The notes under the pieces: model-generated
The model's input: only the letters and a program-made list of their open reading frames with translations
Told to the model about the DNA's origin: nothing
Database searches by the model: none
Shown: positions 1-9,272 of the stretch, one piece after another
Layout of the letters: each line of letters opens with the position of its first letter
Numbering within the stretch: the stretch's first letter is position 1
Position numbers and translations under genes: made by a program
Assembly (NCBI RefSeq): GCF_010119205.1
Contig: NZ_WRXM01000001.1
Coordinates: 1,178,001-1,242,000, forward strand
Length of the DNA: 64,000 nt
Source of the DNA: Haloarcula limicola
GTDB lineage: Archaea; Halobacteriota; Halobacteria; Halobacteriales; Haloarculaceae
Reading direction: 5' to 3'

Positions 1-40
1 GAAGAGGGGGCCGAACGTTCGAGCCGCTCTCGCCGACCGC

Positions 41-2113
41 TCAGTCCGCGGTCGCCGGCGGCAGTTCCGCCTCGGGTGCGGTGAGCCTGACCGCGCACTG
101 CTTGAAGTGCGGTTCCCTCGACTGCGGGTCCAGTTCCGAGAGCGTGAGCCGGTTGGTCTCCGGATGGTGGATCGGCAGCCACACCATCCCCCGAGGGACG
201 CCCTCGTCGGGGTCGAGGCGAGCGGTCGCGGACCCGCGCCGGGAGACCACCGCGAGACGGTCTTCAGTCACGTCGTCGGCGTGCTCGTCGACGGTGTCGG
301 GATGGACCCGGGCCACGAGGTCGCCGGCGGCCCCGCCGCGCGACCGGACGCCCGTGTTGTAGCCGTCGGCCTCCCGCGCGGTCGTCAGGGTCAGCGGGTA
401 GTCGTCGTCGGTCGGTTCCGGCAGGGCGGCCTGCCGGCCGGTGGAGAACTGTGCGTTGCCCGACACCGTCGGAAATGACCACGACTCGCCCTCGTCGGTG
501 TCGGCGTCGTAGTAGCGGTACCCGCCGGCGCTCTCGACGTCGGGCGCGGGCCACCGGACCGCGTGAGCGTCCTCCAGCCGGTCGTAGGTGATGCCCGAGC
601 AGTCCGCGACGGTCCCCTCGGTGAGCGCGGTGAACTCCTCGAATATCGATTCGGGGTCCGGCGACGTGCTCTCGAAGAGGCCGAACAGTCGCGAGCCGAT
701 GGTAGCGATGATGTCGAGGTCCGGTCGGACGCCGCTCGGCACCTCGGTCGCCGCCCGGACCCGCGAGATGGTCCGCTCCATGTTGGTTGTCGTCCCCTCG
801 CTCTCGCCCCACGTCGCCGCGGGCAACACCACGTCGGCGAGCTCGGTCGTCTCCGTGTGGAAGGCGTCCTGCGCGACGACGAAGGCGTCGCCGAGCGCCT
901 CGCGGGCGGTGTCGGCCTCCGGCATCCCCGCAACGGGGTTGGTGGCGACGGTCCAGACCGCGTCGGGACCGGCTTCGAGGACGCCGACCGGTCCCGGCCC
1001 GGGGTCGTCGGGCAGGCGGTCGACCGGCACGTCCCAGCGGTCCGCGACGGTCCGGCGGTGATTCGGGTCCTCGAACGCTCGCTGTCCGGGCCACGACCCC
1101 TTCGAGGAACAGACGCGGGTCCCCATCGAGTTGGCCTGCCCGGTCAGCGAGAACGGGCCGCCGCCGGGCCGGAGGTTGCCGGTGGCGAGCGTCAGGTCGA
1201 CGAGCGCCCGCGCCGTCTCAGTTCCTTGGACGTGCTGGTTGATACCCATCCCCCAGTAGACGAGGGCTTGCTGGTCCAGCGCGTCGGCCAGCAGGTCCAC
1301 CTTCGCCGTCGGGACGCCGGCCGTCTCGGCGGCGCGCTCGGCGTCGGGCAACACGTCGAGCAGCGCGTCGAAGCCGTCGGTGGCCGATTCGACGAACGCC
1401 TCGTCCACGCGGTCGGTCTCGACGATCCGAGCGAGCACCGCCCGCGCCAGCGCGAGGTCCTTTCCGGGGTCGGGCGCGACGTGGTGCTCCGAGTTCTCGG
1501 CCGTCTCGGAGCGCACCGGATCCACGACGATGATCTCCACGTCTTCCTCGTCCGCGGCCTGCCGTATCCAGCGGAACATCACGGGGTGGGCGACCGCCGG
1601 GTTCGCCCCCCAGACGACGTGGCGGTCGGCGTCCTCGATGTCGGCGTAGGTACACGGCGGGGCGTCGCTGCCGAACGCCTGATAGTACGCCGTGACCGCG
1701 CTCGCCATGCACAGCGTCGTGTTCGCGTCGTAGTTGCGCGTCCCGAATCCGCCGCGGGCCAGTTTCCCCAGCGCGTAGGCGGCCTCGTTGGTCTGCTGGC
1801 CGCTCCCGAGGACCGCCACGCTGTCGGGGTCCCGTTCGTGGGCCTCGCGCAGCCCCTCGACGGCGCGGGCCAGCGCCACGTCCCACGTCGTCTGCCGGAG
1901 TTCGCCGCCGCTGCGGACGAGCGGGCGCGTCAACCACTGACCGTCTGGATCCCTGCTCTCCTGAATGCCGCGGGCACAGGCCAGCCCCTGATTGACCGGA
2001 TGGGCGGCGTCGCCGCGGACGGTGTCGATCCCGTAGCCGATGTCGGCCGCCTGCTGCACGTGACCGCAGCCGACCGCACACCGCATACACGTCGTCGGTA
2101 CCCAGTCGCTCAC
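41..2113 (-). CDS. nasA: Assimilatory nitrate reductase, molybdopterin oxidoreductase NasA
   Basis: This 690-aa protein reduces nitrate to nitrite for nitrogen assimilation. It is a soluble-type member of the molybdopterin oxidoreductase family. The N-terminus has the 4Fe-4S motif C9-x2-C12-x3-C16 with a fourth Cys near residue 46 (GLACARG). The molybdopterin-binding domains follow, with VVWGANPA, YWGMGINQH and a C-terminal dinucleotide-binding domain. There is no signal peptide or twin-arginine motif, which fits a cytoplasmic assimilatory enzyme and separates it from the respiratory NarG in this window. The start codon is GTG. The next genes on this strand and the facing strand make molybdenum cofactor. 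Formate dehydrogenase-like activity cannot be excluded from sequence alone, but length, domain order and context favour NasA. Confidence 0.87.
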   Translation of the reverse strand: MSDWVPTTCMRCAVGCGHVQQAADIGYGIDTVRGDAAHPVNQGLACARGIQESRDPDGQWLTRPLVRSGGELRQTTWDVALARAVEGLREAHERDPDSVAVLGSGQQTNEAAYALGKLARGGFGTRNYDANTTLCMASAVTAYYQAFGSDAPPCTYADIEDADRHVVWGANPAVAHPVMFRWIRQAADEEDVEIIVVDPVRSETAENSEHHVAPDPGKDLALARAVLARIVETDRVDEAFVESATDGFDALLDVLPDAERAAETAGVPTAKVDLLADALDQQALVYWGMGINQHVQGTETARALVDLTLATGNLRPGGGPFSLTGQANSMGTRVCSSKGSWPGQRAFEDPNHRRTVADRWDVPVDRLPDDPGPGPVGVLEAGPDAVWTVATNPVAGMPEADTAREALGDAFVVAQDAFHTETTELADVVLPAATWGESEGTTTNMERTISRVRAATEVPSGVRPDLDIIATIGSRLFGLFESTSPDPESIFEEFTALTEGTVADCSGITYDRLEDAHAVRWPAPDVESAGGYRYYDADTDEGESWSFPTVSGNAQFSTGRQAALPEPTDDDYPLTLTTAREADGYNTGVRSRGGAAGDLVARVHPDTVDEHADDVTEDRLAVVSRRGSATARLDPDEGVPRGMVWLPIHHPETNRLTLSELDPQSREPHFKQCAVRLTAPEAELPPATAD

Positions 2114-2415
2114 GGGCGATCACGCGCCGGTCGGGCGCACGACCGTCCACGCCGAAAAATGATTTCGATACGCTCGTTCACCATTCTACTACAAGGGTAG
2201 AAGAAACAAGAGTACAAAACAGTATTCCTTGACGAAAGTATCTGTCTGGAGATTTCGATGGACGTTTGTCGATTCGGGTTCGGAAACGTCGCGACTCCCC
2301 GGCCGGATTGGCGAAACGTTGCGTTCGCGGGCGACGCTTCGAACGTTCGCAGGCCGAACGCGCCGCTGTCGGATAGTCGTGTCTACCGGCGTAGGTCGGT
2401 CTACGAGGCCCGCAA
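2114..2415. promoter_or_regulatory. nasA upstream region with inverted repeat
   Basis: This 302-bp gap separates nasA from the 3' end of moaA and has no convincing ORF. An inverted repeat, TTCTAC-N7-GTAGAA, lies at 2184-2202. It sits just upstream of an AT-rich stretch (about 2157-2168) that could serve as the nasA TATA region on the minus strand. The repeat looks like an operator or activator site for nitrogen control. The rest (2240-2400) shows nothing recognisable. Confidence 0.45.
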
Positions 2416-3390
2416 TCAGTCGTCGGCCGTCGGCGGGTCGTCGAGATACCTCTCGTTGACGACCCACTCCCCGTCCTCCTCGACCATGTACTCGCCGTAG
2501 TACGGGACGCGGTTCTCGACCGTCTCGCGGAACGTCTCCCGGATCTCCGCCTCGGTCATCTCGCCCATCGACCGCAGGTCGTCGTTGCGGTTCAGACAGC
2601 CCTTGAGATAGCCGTCGTGAGTGACTCGGACCCGGTGACAGTTGGCGCAGAACTCCTCGTTGCCGACCGGGTCGACCACCTCGACCATCCCGCCGTCGAT
2701 GAAGTACCGCGAACGACCGTGCATCTCCCGCTGCTCGATGCGGTCGGCCTGCCCCGCCAGCCACTCGTGCATCGCCGCGGTGTCGACCGCCCAGTCGGCG
2801 TTGCCGACCAGCTCCGGCATGTACTCGATGAGCTGGAGGCGCAGCCCGTCGTTCTCGGCGACGTGGTCGACCATCTCGGGGAGGTACGGTTTGGTCCCCT
2901 GAAAGACGACCATGTTGAGCTTCACCGGCGCGAGGCCGGCGTCGAGGGCGGCTTCGACGCCCTCTATAACTTGCTCGTAGGCCCCCGACTGCGTCACCTT
3001 CGCGAAGTCGTCGGGGTCCAAGGCGTCCTGCGAGACGTTCACTCGCTCCAGCCCGGCGTCGACGAGCTCCTCGGCCCGGTCCGGCAGGAAGGTGCCGTTG
3101 GTCGTCATCGACACCTCCAGTTCGTCGGGCGTCCGACGGACGATCTCCGTGAGGTCCCCCCGGAGCATCGGTTCGCCGCCGGTGAACTTCACCGCGTCCA
3201 CGTCGAATTCCGCGGCGACCTCCAGGAAGCGGACCACGTCGTCGGCCGACATCTCGTCGTCCTGCGGGTCCATCGGGCCGCGCGTGTCGCCGAGCCCCTC
3301 GTTGTGGCAGTAGACGCAGTCGAAGTTACACCGGTCGGTCAGCGAGACGCGAACGCCGGTGACCTCCCGTCCGAACTGGTCAGCGAGCAT
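2416..3390 (-). CDS. moaA: GTP 3',8-cyclase MoaA
   Basis: This 324-aa radical SAM enzyme converts GTP to (8S)-3',8-cyclo-7,8-dihydroguanosine triphosphate, the first step of molybdenum cofactor synthesis. The radical SAM motif C21-x3-C25-x2-C28 follows LTDR, then the TGGEP motif. The C-terminal second 4Fe-4S site is visible as CANC followed by GC in a KGCLNR context. The reading frame extends 55 codons further upstream, but that extension is not family-like and runs through the moeA promoter, so the start is placed at [10 protein letters not shown]. The gene is divergent from moeA and lies upstream of nasA on the same strand. Confidence 0.93.
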   Translation of the reverse strand: MLADQFGREVTGVRVSLTDRCNFDCVYCHNEGLGDTRGPMDPQDDEMSADDVVRFLEVAAEFDVDAVKFTGGEPMLRGDLTEIVRRTPDELEVSMTTNGTFLPDRAEELVDAGLERVNVSQDALDPDDFAKVTQSGAYEQVIEGVEAALDAGLAPVKLNMVVFQGTKPYLPEMVDHVAENDGLRLQLIEYMPELVGNADWAVDTAAMHEWLAGQADRIEQREMHGRSRYFIDGGMVEVVDPVGNEEFCANCHRVRVTHDGYLKGCLNRNDDLRSMGEMTEAEIRETFRETVENRVPYYGEYMVEEDGEWVVNERYLDDPPTADD

Positions 3391-3438
3391 CCGATTCCTA
3401 GTCCGGTGGCCGCGGGGAAAAGTATCCGGGTCGGTGCC

Positions 3439-3448
3439 ATTATTATCT
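3439..3448 (+). promoter_or_regulatory. moeA TATA box
   Basis: The AT-rich ATTATTATCT sits about 25 bp before the moeA ATG in otherwise GC-rich DNA. This spacing is typical of archaeal leaderless transcripts. Confidence 0.5.
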
Positions 3449-3468
3449 CGCCCGGCCCAGCCTCCGCC

Positions 3469-4659
3469 ATGACCGACCGCCAGGACGCCGGGTTCCGCGA
3501 GCACACGCCGCTCTCCGAGGCGCTGGCCCGCTTCGACGAGCAGGTCTCCCCCCACGGGCGCACCGAAACGGTTCCGGTGGCCGAGGCCGACGAGCGCTGG
3601 CTGGCGGCCGCGCTCACCGCCCGTCGGGACGTGCCCGGCGAGGCGCGCGCGGCGATGGACGGCTACGCGGTCCTCGCCGAGGACACGCTCGGTGCCAGCG
3701 AGCGCGCGCCGGTCGTCTTAGACCGGAACGATCGCGCGGGCCAGGGCCGGGCCACGCCGGTCCACACCGGGAGCGAACTCCCCGCGGGGGCCGACGCCGT
3801 CGTGAGAGTCGAACGGACCGAGGACCGGGGCGGCGACGTCGCGGTGCGGGCGACGGTCGCACCGGGCGAAAACGTCGCGCCCGCGGGCGAGGACGTGGCC
3901 GCGGGGACCGACCTCTTCGGAGCGGGCCACCGACTGACGCCCGCGGATCTCGCGGTCGCCAAGAGCACGGGCCACCAGCGACTCACCGTCGCCGAGCGGC
4001 CCCGCGTGAGCGTCGTGCCGACGGGCGAGGAACTGGTCGAGGACGACCCCGGCCCGGGCCAGACCGTCGAGACGAACGCGCTGATGGTCTCCCGACTGGC
4101 CGAGCGCTGGGGCGGGACCGCGACGTACCGCGACATCGTCACGGACGACGCGAACGCGCTGGGGGAGGCGATCGAGCGGGATACCGACCACGACGTCGTG
4201 GTGACGACCGGCGGCTCCTCGGTCGGGGAACGCGACCTCTTGCCCGAAGTAGTCGACGACCGCGGCGAGATGCGCGTCCACGGCGTCGCCATCAAGCCCG
4301 GCCACCCCCTCGGCTTCGGCGTGGTCGACGGGACGCCGATACTGGTCCTCCCGGGCTACCCCGTCTCCTGTCTCGTCGGTGCCGTCTCCTTCCTCCGGCC
4401 CGCGATAGCGTGGCTCGCGGGCGCGGAACCGGACCCCATCGCCGAGACGACGGCGACGCTGACCGAGCGGATCCACAGCGACCTCGGGACGACGCAGTTC
4501 GTCCGCGTCGGGCTGGACGACGGCGACGCGACGCCGGTGCGGGCCTCGGGCGCGGGCGTCCTCTCCAGCGCCGTCGAGGCCGACGGCTGGGTCGTCGTCG
4601 GCCCGGAGACCGAGGTGCTCGACGTCGACGCGACGGTGACCGTCGAGCGCTGGCCCTAG
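3469..4659 (+). CDS. moeA: Molybdopterin molybdenumtransferase MoeA (single-domain form)
   Basis: This 396-aa MoeA/gephyrin-E family protein inserts molybdate into adenylylated molybdopterin. Family landmarks include the early AAMDGYAV segment, the [16 protein letters not shown] segment, the MoCF-type domain with VVPTGEEL and [11 protein letters not shown], and LPGYPVSC near residue 290. The C-terminal MoeA domain IV follows. The frame is open for 284 codons upstream on the opposite strand of moaA, but the ATG at 3469 has a TATA box 25 bp upstream and gives the family length. A second, longer MoeA lies at 5631; this shorter form probably carries the basic catalytic role. Confidence 0.92.
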   Translation: MTDRQDAGFREHTPLSEALARFDEQVSPHGRTETVPVAEADERWLAAALTARRDVPGEARAAMDGYAVLAEDTLGASERAPVVLDRNDRAGQGRATPVHTGSELPAGADAVVRVERTEDRGGDVAVRATVAPGENVAPAGEDVAAGTDLFGAGHRLTPADLAVAKSTGHQRLTVAERPRVSVVPTGEELVEDDPGPGQTVETNALMVSRLAERWGGTATYRDIVTDDANALGEAIERDTDHDVVVTTGGSSVGERDLLPEVVDDRGEMRVHGVAIKPGHPLGFGVVDGTPILVLPGYPVSCLVGAVSFLRPAIAWLAGAEPDPIAETTATLTERIHSDLGTTQFVRVGLDDGDATPVRASGAGVLSSAVEADGWVVVGPETEVLDVDATVTVERWP

Positions 4660-4677
4660 CCGTCTCTCCTCGACTCG

Positions 4678-5556
4678 TTAGTCGTGGCTGTGTTCCTCGT
4701 GCTGGTGCGCCCAGAACTCCCCGTCGACCGTGACCTCCTTCTTGAACAGCGGGACCTCGGCCTTCAGGCGGTCGATGCCGTCCTCGACGGTCTCGAAGGC
4801 CTCCGCGCGGTGGCCCGCGAGGACGACGACGAAGACGATGTCCTCGCCGGCCTCGACGACGCCGGTGCGGTGGTGTAACACTACGTCGTAGACGCCCTCG
4901 CGAGCTTCGAGTTCCTCGCTGATCGCCGCCATCTTCTCCTCGGCGACGCCGTCGTACTTCTCGAACTCCAGGAACTCCGTCGCCGCGTCCTCGGGACCGT
5001 CGCGGGCACGGACTCGACCGGTGAACGTGGCGATGGCCCCCGAGAACTCCGCGTCGGGCGAGCGCTTGGCTCGCCGAACGAGCGATTCGAGCGTCTCGTA
5101 GGGTTCCGTCTCCGCGAGCGCGTCCAGTGCCGCTTCGACGTCCACCGAGTCGGCGTCGGGCGCGCGCTGGAGTATCTCGCCCGCGTACTCTCGCCCGTCG
5201 CTGTCGTCCGCTGCGTCGCCTCCCTCGCCGCCCAACACGACGGTCGGCAGAGTCGCGTCGCCGTACCCCTCGACGAGCGCGTAGTCGTACTCGGGCGCGA
5301 AGCCGTCGAGCAGGTCCGAGAGCGACCGGTTCTCGCCGGTCGCGAACCACGACCCGTCGCTCGTGACGCCGTAGGTCTCCCCGGCTCCGGCCGCTCGGTG
5401 GCGGGCCGTGTCCTTCCCCTCGGTGTCCACGTCCGGGTCGCAGTCGATGTGTTTCACGGTCGCCACGCGGCCCTCCTCGGCCAGCCGCTCGGTGAGCCGT
5501 TCGACGAGCGTCGTCTTGCCGGCGTCGGACGGGCCGACGACGCGAAGTACGTGCAT
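4678..5556 (-). CDS. MobB-MoaE fusion: molybdopterin-guanine dinucleotide adaptor / molybdopterin synthase large subunit
   Basis: This 292-aa protein joins two molybdenum-cofactor domains. Residues 1 to about 110 are a MobB-type P-loop GTPase with the Walker A GPSDAGKTT near the start, and KHIDCDPDVDTEGKDT downstream. A linker of about 60 residues follows. Residues of about 165-290 are MoaE, with GAIATFTGRVR, LEFEKYDGVAEEKM, the HRTG segment, VLAGHRAEAF and the catalytic-lysine region PLFKKE. MoaE combines with the sulfur carrier MoaD to convert cPMP to molybdopterin; MobB assists guanylation and delivery. An in-frame ATG exists 27 bp upstream, but MHVLRVVG begins the domain exactly. The C-terminus is His-rich. 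Confidence 0.9.
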   Translation of the reverse strand: MHVLRVVGPSDAGKTTLVERLTERLAEEGRVATVKHIDCDPDVDTEGKDTARHRAAGAGETYGVTSDGSWFATGENRSLSDLLDGFAPEYDYALVEGYGDATLPTVVLGGEGGDAADDSDGREYAGEILQRAPDADSVDVEAALDALAETEPYETLESLVRRAKRSPDAEFSGAIATFTGRVRARDGPEDAATEFLEFEKYDGVAEEKMAAISEELEAREGVYDVVLHHRTGVVEAGEDIVFVVVLAGHRAEAFETVEDGIDRLKAEVPLFKKEVTVDGEFWAHQHEEHSHD

Positions 5557-5600
5557 ACGACCGGCAACGCCCTCGGGGAACATCAGCCCTCGGCTCCGGG

Positions 5601-5610
5601 TTTTTAACTC
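5601..5610. promoter_or_regulatory. Shared TATA box between MobB-MoaE and moeA2
   Basis: TTTTTAACTC lies 26 bp upstream of the plus-strand ATG at 5631. Read on the other strand (GAGTTAAAAA) it is also well placed to fire the minus-strand gene with a start near 5556. One AT-rich element may therefore serve both directions. Confidence 0.5.
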
Positions 5611-5630
5611 CGCCGCGGCGAAGGGCGACC

Positions 5631-7490
5631 ATGACCGAACGCGCGAACCGGCGGGAACTCGCCGATCTGGAGACGGCCCGGACGACCATCGCCGAGTTGG
5701 GACTGGGAAGCGAGGCGACGGCGGTCCCGCTCGACGACGCGCAGGGGCGGACGCTGGCGGCGGCGGTGTCGGCCGACATCGACGTCCCGGGGTTCGACCG
5801 GGCCGCGATGGACGGCTACGCGGTCCGGGCGAACGACACCGTCGGAGCGGGAGAGGCGTCGCCGCTCGAACTCGCCGTCGCGGGCGAACTGCACGCGGGC
5901 CAACCGCCCGAAGCGGCCGTCGGCGAGGGCGACGCCGTCGAGATCGCGACCGGAGCCGTGATGCCCGAGGGCGCGGACGCCGTCGTCGTCGTCGAACGGA
6001 CGAGCCGCGACGGCGACCGGGTCGCGGTCCGGGACACCGTCACGCCCGGCGAGAACGTCCTGCCGGCGGGGGCCGACGTGGCCGTCGGCGACTTCGCGCT
6101 GAGCGCGGGCACGCGGCTGACGCCCCGAACCATCGGGCTGCTGTCGGCGCTCGGCGAGAGCTCCGTCCCCGTGCGAGGGCGGCCCGAGGTGGCCGTCGTC
6201 TCCACCGGCGACGAACTCGTTCCCGCCGACGAGCCCCTCGACCACGACGCCGGGCAGATACACGACGTGAACACGCCCGCGATCATGGCCGCCGTCGCCG
6301 CCGCCGGGGGCGAGGCGGTCCGCTTCGACAGCGTCGGCGACGACCGCGAGGCGCTGGCCGACGCGCTCTCTCGGGCCGCCGAGACGGCCGACTTAGTGCT
6401 CACGTCGGGGTCGACGAGCGCCGGGAGCACCGACGTGCTGGCCACGCTGGTCGAGGAGCGCGAGGACACCGAGTTGCTGCTGCACGGCGTCGACATCCAG
6501 CCGGGGAAGCCGACCGTCGTCGGCCGCATCGCCGGGACGCCGTACGTCGGTCTGCCGGGCTACCCCGTCTCGGCGCTGTCCGTGTTCCGCGTGCTCGTCG
6601 CGCCGGCGATCCGCGCGGCGACGGGCGTCCCCGCGCCCGCGATGGAGACCGACGCGGAGCTGGCGACCCGCGTCCGCCACGAGGGCGGGCGCTACCGACT
6701 GGTCCCGGTGGGACTCGTCGCCGACGGCGACGGCCGAACGCTCGCCTATCCCGTCGACAAGGGCAGCGGCGCGACGACGAGTCTGGCCTACGCCGACGGC
6801 GTCGTCACCGTCGCCGCCACCACGAACTACGTCCCGAGCGGCGAGCGAGTCACCGTCGAACTGTTCGACGACGAGGCGCGCCCGCCCGCCCTGCTCTGCG
6901 TCGGCGACCGCGACCCCGTCGTCTCGTCGGCCCTCTCGGGGGTCGAGCGCGTCCGCTACCTCGCTCGCGGAACCCAAGCCGGAGAACAGTGGCTCGCCGA
7001 CGGTATCCCCGACGTGGCCGTCGTCGCAGGCGACCCCGAAGACGGGACGGCGCTGGCCGCGTGGGACCGCGAGTGGGGCCTCGCGCTCGGCCCGAACGCC
7101 GACCTCTCGGGACTGGACGCGCTGATCGACGGCGACGCGACCGTCGTCAACGCGGCCCCCGGAACGGGACTCAGAGCCGCCTTCGACGACGCGCTGGCGG
7201 CGCTGGGCGAGGAGCGCGGACGAGCGAACCTGCGAGACGCCGTCGATGGCTACGGCGTCACCGCTCACGGCCTCGACGGGCCGGCCCGCCGCGTTAAATC
7301 CGGCGACGCCGACGCCGCGCCCGCGCTCCGGCCCAGCGCCGCGTCGCTCGGCCTCTCCTTCCTCCCGCTCGGCACCCAGCGCCTCACCGTGGTGGCGCTG
7401 CCCGACCGGCGCGAGAAGGACGGCGTCGAGTCGCTGGTCGCGGCGCTCGATGAGGTCGAGAAACTGCCGGGCTACGAGCGAGTGGAATAG
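5631..7490 (+). CDS. MoeA fused to a periplasmic-binding-protein-like (LysR-substrate-like) domain
   Basis: This 619-aa protein has an N-terminal MoeA half (residues 1 to about 405) and a C-terminal PBP-like domain (about 410-619). MoeA landmarks are [35 protein letters not shown] and LPGYPVSAL. The C-terminal part has the LLCVGDRDPVVSSAL start and the alternating alpha/beta pattern of molybdate- or tungstate-binding-like domains, and it ends LTVVALPDRREKDGV. The fusion is known in archaea and is usually called a molybdopterin biosynthesis protein. The extra domain may sense or hold molybdate; that role is inferred. A TATA box 26 bp upstream fits leaderless initiation. Confidence 0.9.
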   Translation: MTERANRRELADLETARTTIAELGLGSEATAVPLDDAQGRTLAAAVSADIDVPGFDRAAMDGYAVRANDTVGAGEASPLELAVAGELHAGQPPEAAVGEGDAVEIATGAVMPEGADAVVVVERTSRDGDRVAVRDTVTPGENVLPAGADVAVGDFALSAGTRLTPRTIGLLSALGESSVPVRGRPEVAVVSTGDELVPADEPLDHDAGQIHDVNTPAIMAAVAAAGGEAVRFDSVGDDREALADALSRAAETADLVLTSGSTSAGSTDVLATLVEEREDTELLLHGVDIQPGKPTVVGRIAGTPYVGLPGYPVSALSVFRVLVAPAIRAATGVPAPAMETDAELATRVRHEGGRYRLVPVGLVADGDGRTLAYPVDKGSGATTSLAYADGVVTVAATTNYVPSGERVTVELFDDEARPPALLCVGDRDPVVSSALSGVERVRYLARGTQAGEQWLADGIPDVAVVAGDPEDGTALAAWDREWGLALGPNADLSGLDALIDGDATVVNAAPGTGLRAAFDDALAALGEERGRANLRDAVDGYGVTAHGLDGPARRVKSGDADAAPALRPSAASLGLSFLPLGTQRLTVVALPDRREKDGVESLVAALDEVEKLPGYERVE

Positions 7491-7597
7491 CGATTCGCGG
7501 TCATCCATCAACGCCGATAGTCCGCCCGTATCTCGACAACAGAGAGCCAGATAGTCCCCTTTCAGTCCCATCCTGTAGCTAATCGATCAGCCGACGC
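7491..7597. other. Intergenic segment with an inverted partial copy of the 7.6-kb hairpin element
   Basis: CCCCTTTCAGTCCCA at 7556-7570 is the exact reverse complement of 7601-7615, the left end of the structured element that follows. CCAG at 7547-7550 also matches the element's opposite end (CTGG) when inverted. The segment therefore looks like a collapsed, oppositely oriented relative of the neighbouring element. No gene is seen here. Confidence 0.5.
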
Positions 7598-7711
7598 GGG
7601 TGGGACTGAAAGGGGCCGTGCCGTCGCCGAACCCCGACGACACAAGCACCGCAGACCGAAGGTCGAGGAGCGCAGCGAGTCGCGGGAGGCGACGGCACGG
7701 GGGCTTTCTGG
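7598..7711. repeat. Structured intergenic element, copy A (long hairpin, possible ncRNA or mobile hairpin)
   Basis: The left boundary TGGGACTGAAAGGGG (7601-7615) leads into a perfect 13-bp stem, CCGTGCCGTCGCC (7616-7628) pairing with 7688-7700. The right boundary is GGGCTTTCTGG (7701-7711), where GAAAG and CTTTC can extend the pairing. Just inside the stem is GAACCCCGACGACA (7629-7642). Copy B at 63698-63815 keeps the ends and the GAACCCC box but has a different stem sequence that still pairs. The element lies between moeA2 and the MFS gene, and the transcribed strand is unknown. Confidence 0.6.
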
Positions 7712-7754
7712 TAGTCGAGTGGTCGTTTTCACGAGCAACAGATGCTGATTCTGC

Positions 7755-9116
7755 TCACGCGTACGCGTCGAACTCCTCGCCGAAGACGAGGAAGTACAGA
7801 ACGCCGACGACGCCGATAGCCGTCGCCGCGCCGAAGGCCAGTTCCGGGCCGGCGGTGACGGTGACACCCGCGATCTCGACGGCCCACTCGCTGCCGTAGA
7901 TCCAGCCGCCGAGCGCGGCGCTCGGGATGACGACGGTGTTGCGAATCAGGTAGTACGTCCCGGTGACGCGGCCGCCGGCGTCGCGCTCGGCCGGGCCGAC
8001 GATGAGCGCCTTGTGGGCGGGCAGGCCCGCGAAGCGGAGCCCGGAGTACGCGAAGAGGGCGACCAACACCCACTGGTCGGACGGGGCGTAGATGAGCGCG
8101 AGGGGAAACAGCGCGTACACCGAAAACCCGAGCGCGACGGCGGGCTTGAGGCCGAACGCCTCGGTGAGCTTCGAGACGGGGAGCATCGAGACGATGGCGA
8201 CGACCATCTCGACGCCCAGTAGGACGCCGAAGAAGGCGTCGGGCCGGAGCGAGACGCCGAAGCCCGAGAAGCCGACCGAGAGGAACTCCGTGACGACGAT
8301 GACGAAGAAGACGTACACCATCCCGTTTGCGAAGCGCACCAGCGTGTCGGCGACGAGCAGGGGTCGCAGCGTCGCGGGCATGGCTCTTAGGTCGTCTATA
8401 ACCTGTTTCACGCCCTCGAAGGACTTCCCTAAGGAGTCCTCGCCGGCGTCGTAGAGGACGTGCTGGGCCACCGTGGCGACGGCCCCGCAGCCGACCGCGG
8501 CGAGCAGGACCAACTGGAAGCCGCCGACGAACGTCGCCGTCGCCGCGAGCAGGCCCGCGGCGGCCAGCGGGCCGATGAGGAATCCCAGTCGTCGGAACAC
8601 CTCGGTGCTGGCGAAGCCCATTGCTAACCGGTCGTCGGGGACGCTCTGCTTGACGATGGCGAAGGTCGCCCCGAGGCCGAACGACTTCCAGGCCTGCGCG
8701 AGGAAGAGGCCGACGAAGACGAGGGCCCACGCGGGCATCGTGACCGGCCCGATCGCCACGTCGCCGACGACCGAGGCGAGGTACCAGACGCCGAAGCCGA
8801 CCGTCGCCAGCACGGCGAAGGCCGTCAGCGCGAGGCGCGAGCCGACGCGGTCGGAGACGGCCCCGCCGGGGTAAGGATAGACGGCGCTGATGAGGTTGCC
8901 GACGCTGCCGTAGAGACCGATGACGCTCGCGCTCGCCCCGAGGAGGCGCATGTACTCGGGCACGTAGCGGCTGGTCATCTGGAAGGCCAGCGAGAACGCC
9001 AGCATCGACAGCGAGAGCACCAGCACGTCCCGCTCTAAGGCGAAGAACTGCCGGAACGCCGAGAGCAGGTCGACGTCGGCGTCGCCGTCTCCGTCGCGAC
9101 CGCGGTCCGTAGCCAT
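7755..9116 (-). CDS. MFS transporter
   Basis: This 453-aa integral membrane protein of the major facilitator superfamily has about 12 hydrophobic helices. The first begins with VLVLSLSMLAFSLAF, and there is a cytoplasmic loop of about 35 residues in the middle (EDSLGKSFEGVKQVIDDL). A conserved family-type motif after helix 2 reads GGAVSDRVGSRLAL. Substrate cannot be read from the sequence. The frame allows 12 more codons upstream, but MATDRGRDGDGDADVD gives a typical acidic haloarchaeal N-terminus. It stands alone between two intergenic regions, so context gives no clue to its substrate. Confidence 0.85.
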   Translation of the reverse strand: MATDRGRDGDGDADVDLLSAFRQFFALERDVLVLSLSMLAFSLAFQMTSRYVPEYMRLLGASASVIGLYGSVGNLISAVYPYPGGAVSDRVGSRLALTAFAVLATVGFGVWYLASVVGDVAIGPVTMPAWALVFVGLFLAQAWKSFGLGATFAIVKQSVPDDRLAMGFASTEVFRRLGFLIGPLAAAGLLAATATFVGGFQLVLLAAVGCGAVATVAQHVLYDAGEDSLGKSFEGVKQVIDDLRAMPATLRPLLVADTLVRFANGMVYVFFVIVVTEFLSVGFSGFGVSLRPDAFFGVLLGVEMVVAIVSMLPVSKLTEAFGLKPAVALGFSVYALFPLALIYAPSDQWVLVALFAYSGLRFAGLPAHKALIVGPAERDAGGRVTGTYYLIRNTVVIPSAALGGWIYGSEWAVEIAGVTVTAGPELAFGAATAIGVVGVLYFLVFGEEFDAYA

Positions 9117-9272
9117 CGGTCGAAGCCAGAAGCGGAACCCACGTATAGCCACGGATTCCGGAGGGTAGAGAGCTATTGTGGGCTACGTCGACCTACGGAG
9201 ACGAGACTCGGCTGCGGATTAGCGCGCACATAACCAGAAAGGCCCGAACCGTCCCTCGAAGCGAGAGCACCA

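Noticed and set aside
2617-3468. A 284-codon upstream extension of moeA
   Set aside because: It is antisense to moaA and runs through the promoter region. The ATG at 3469 has a TATA box and gives the family length.
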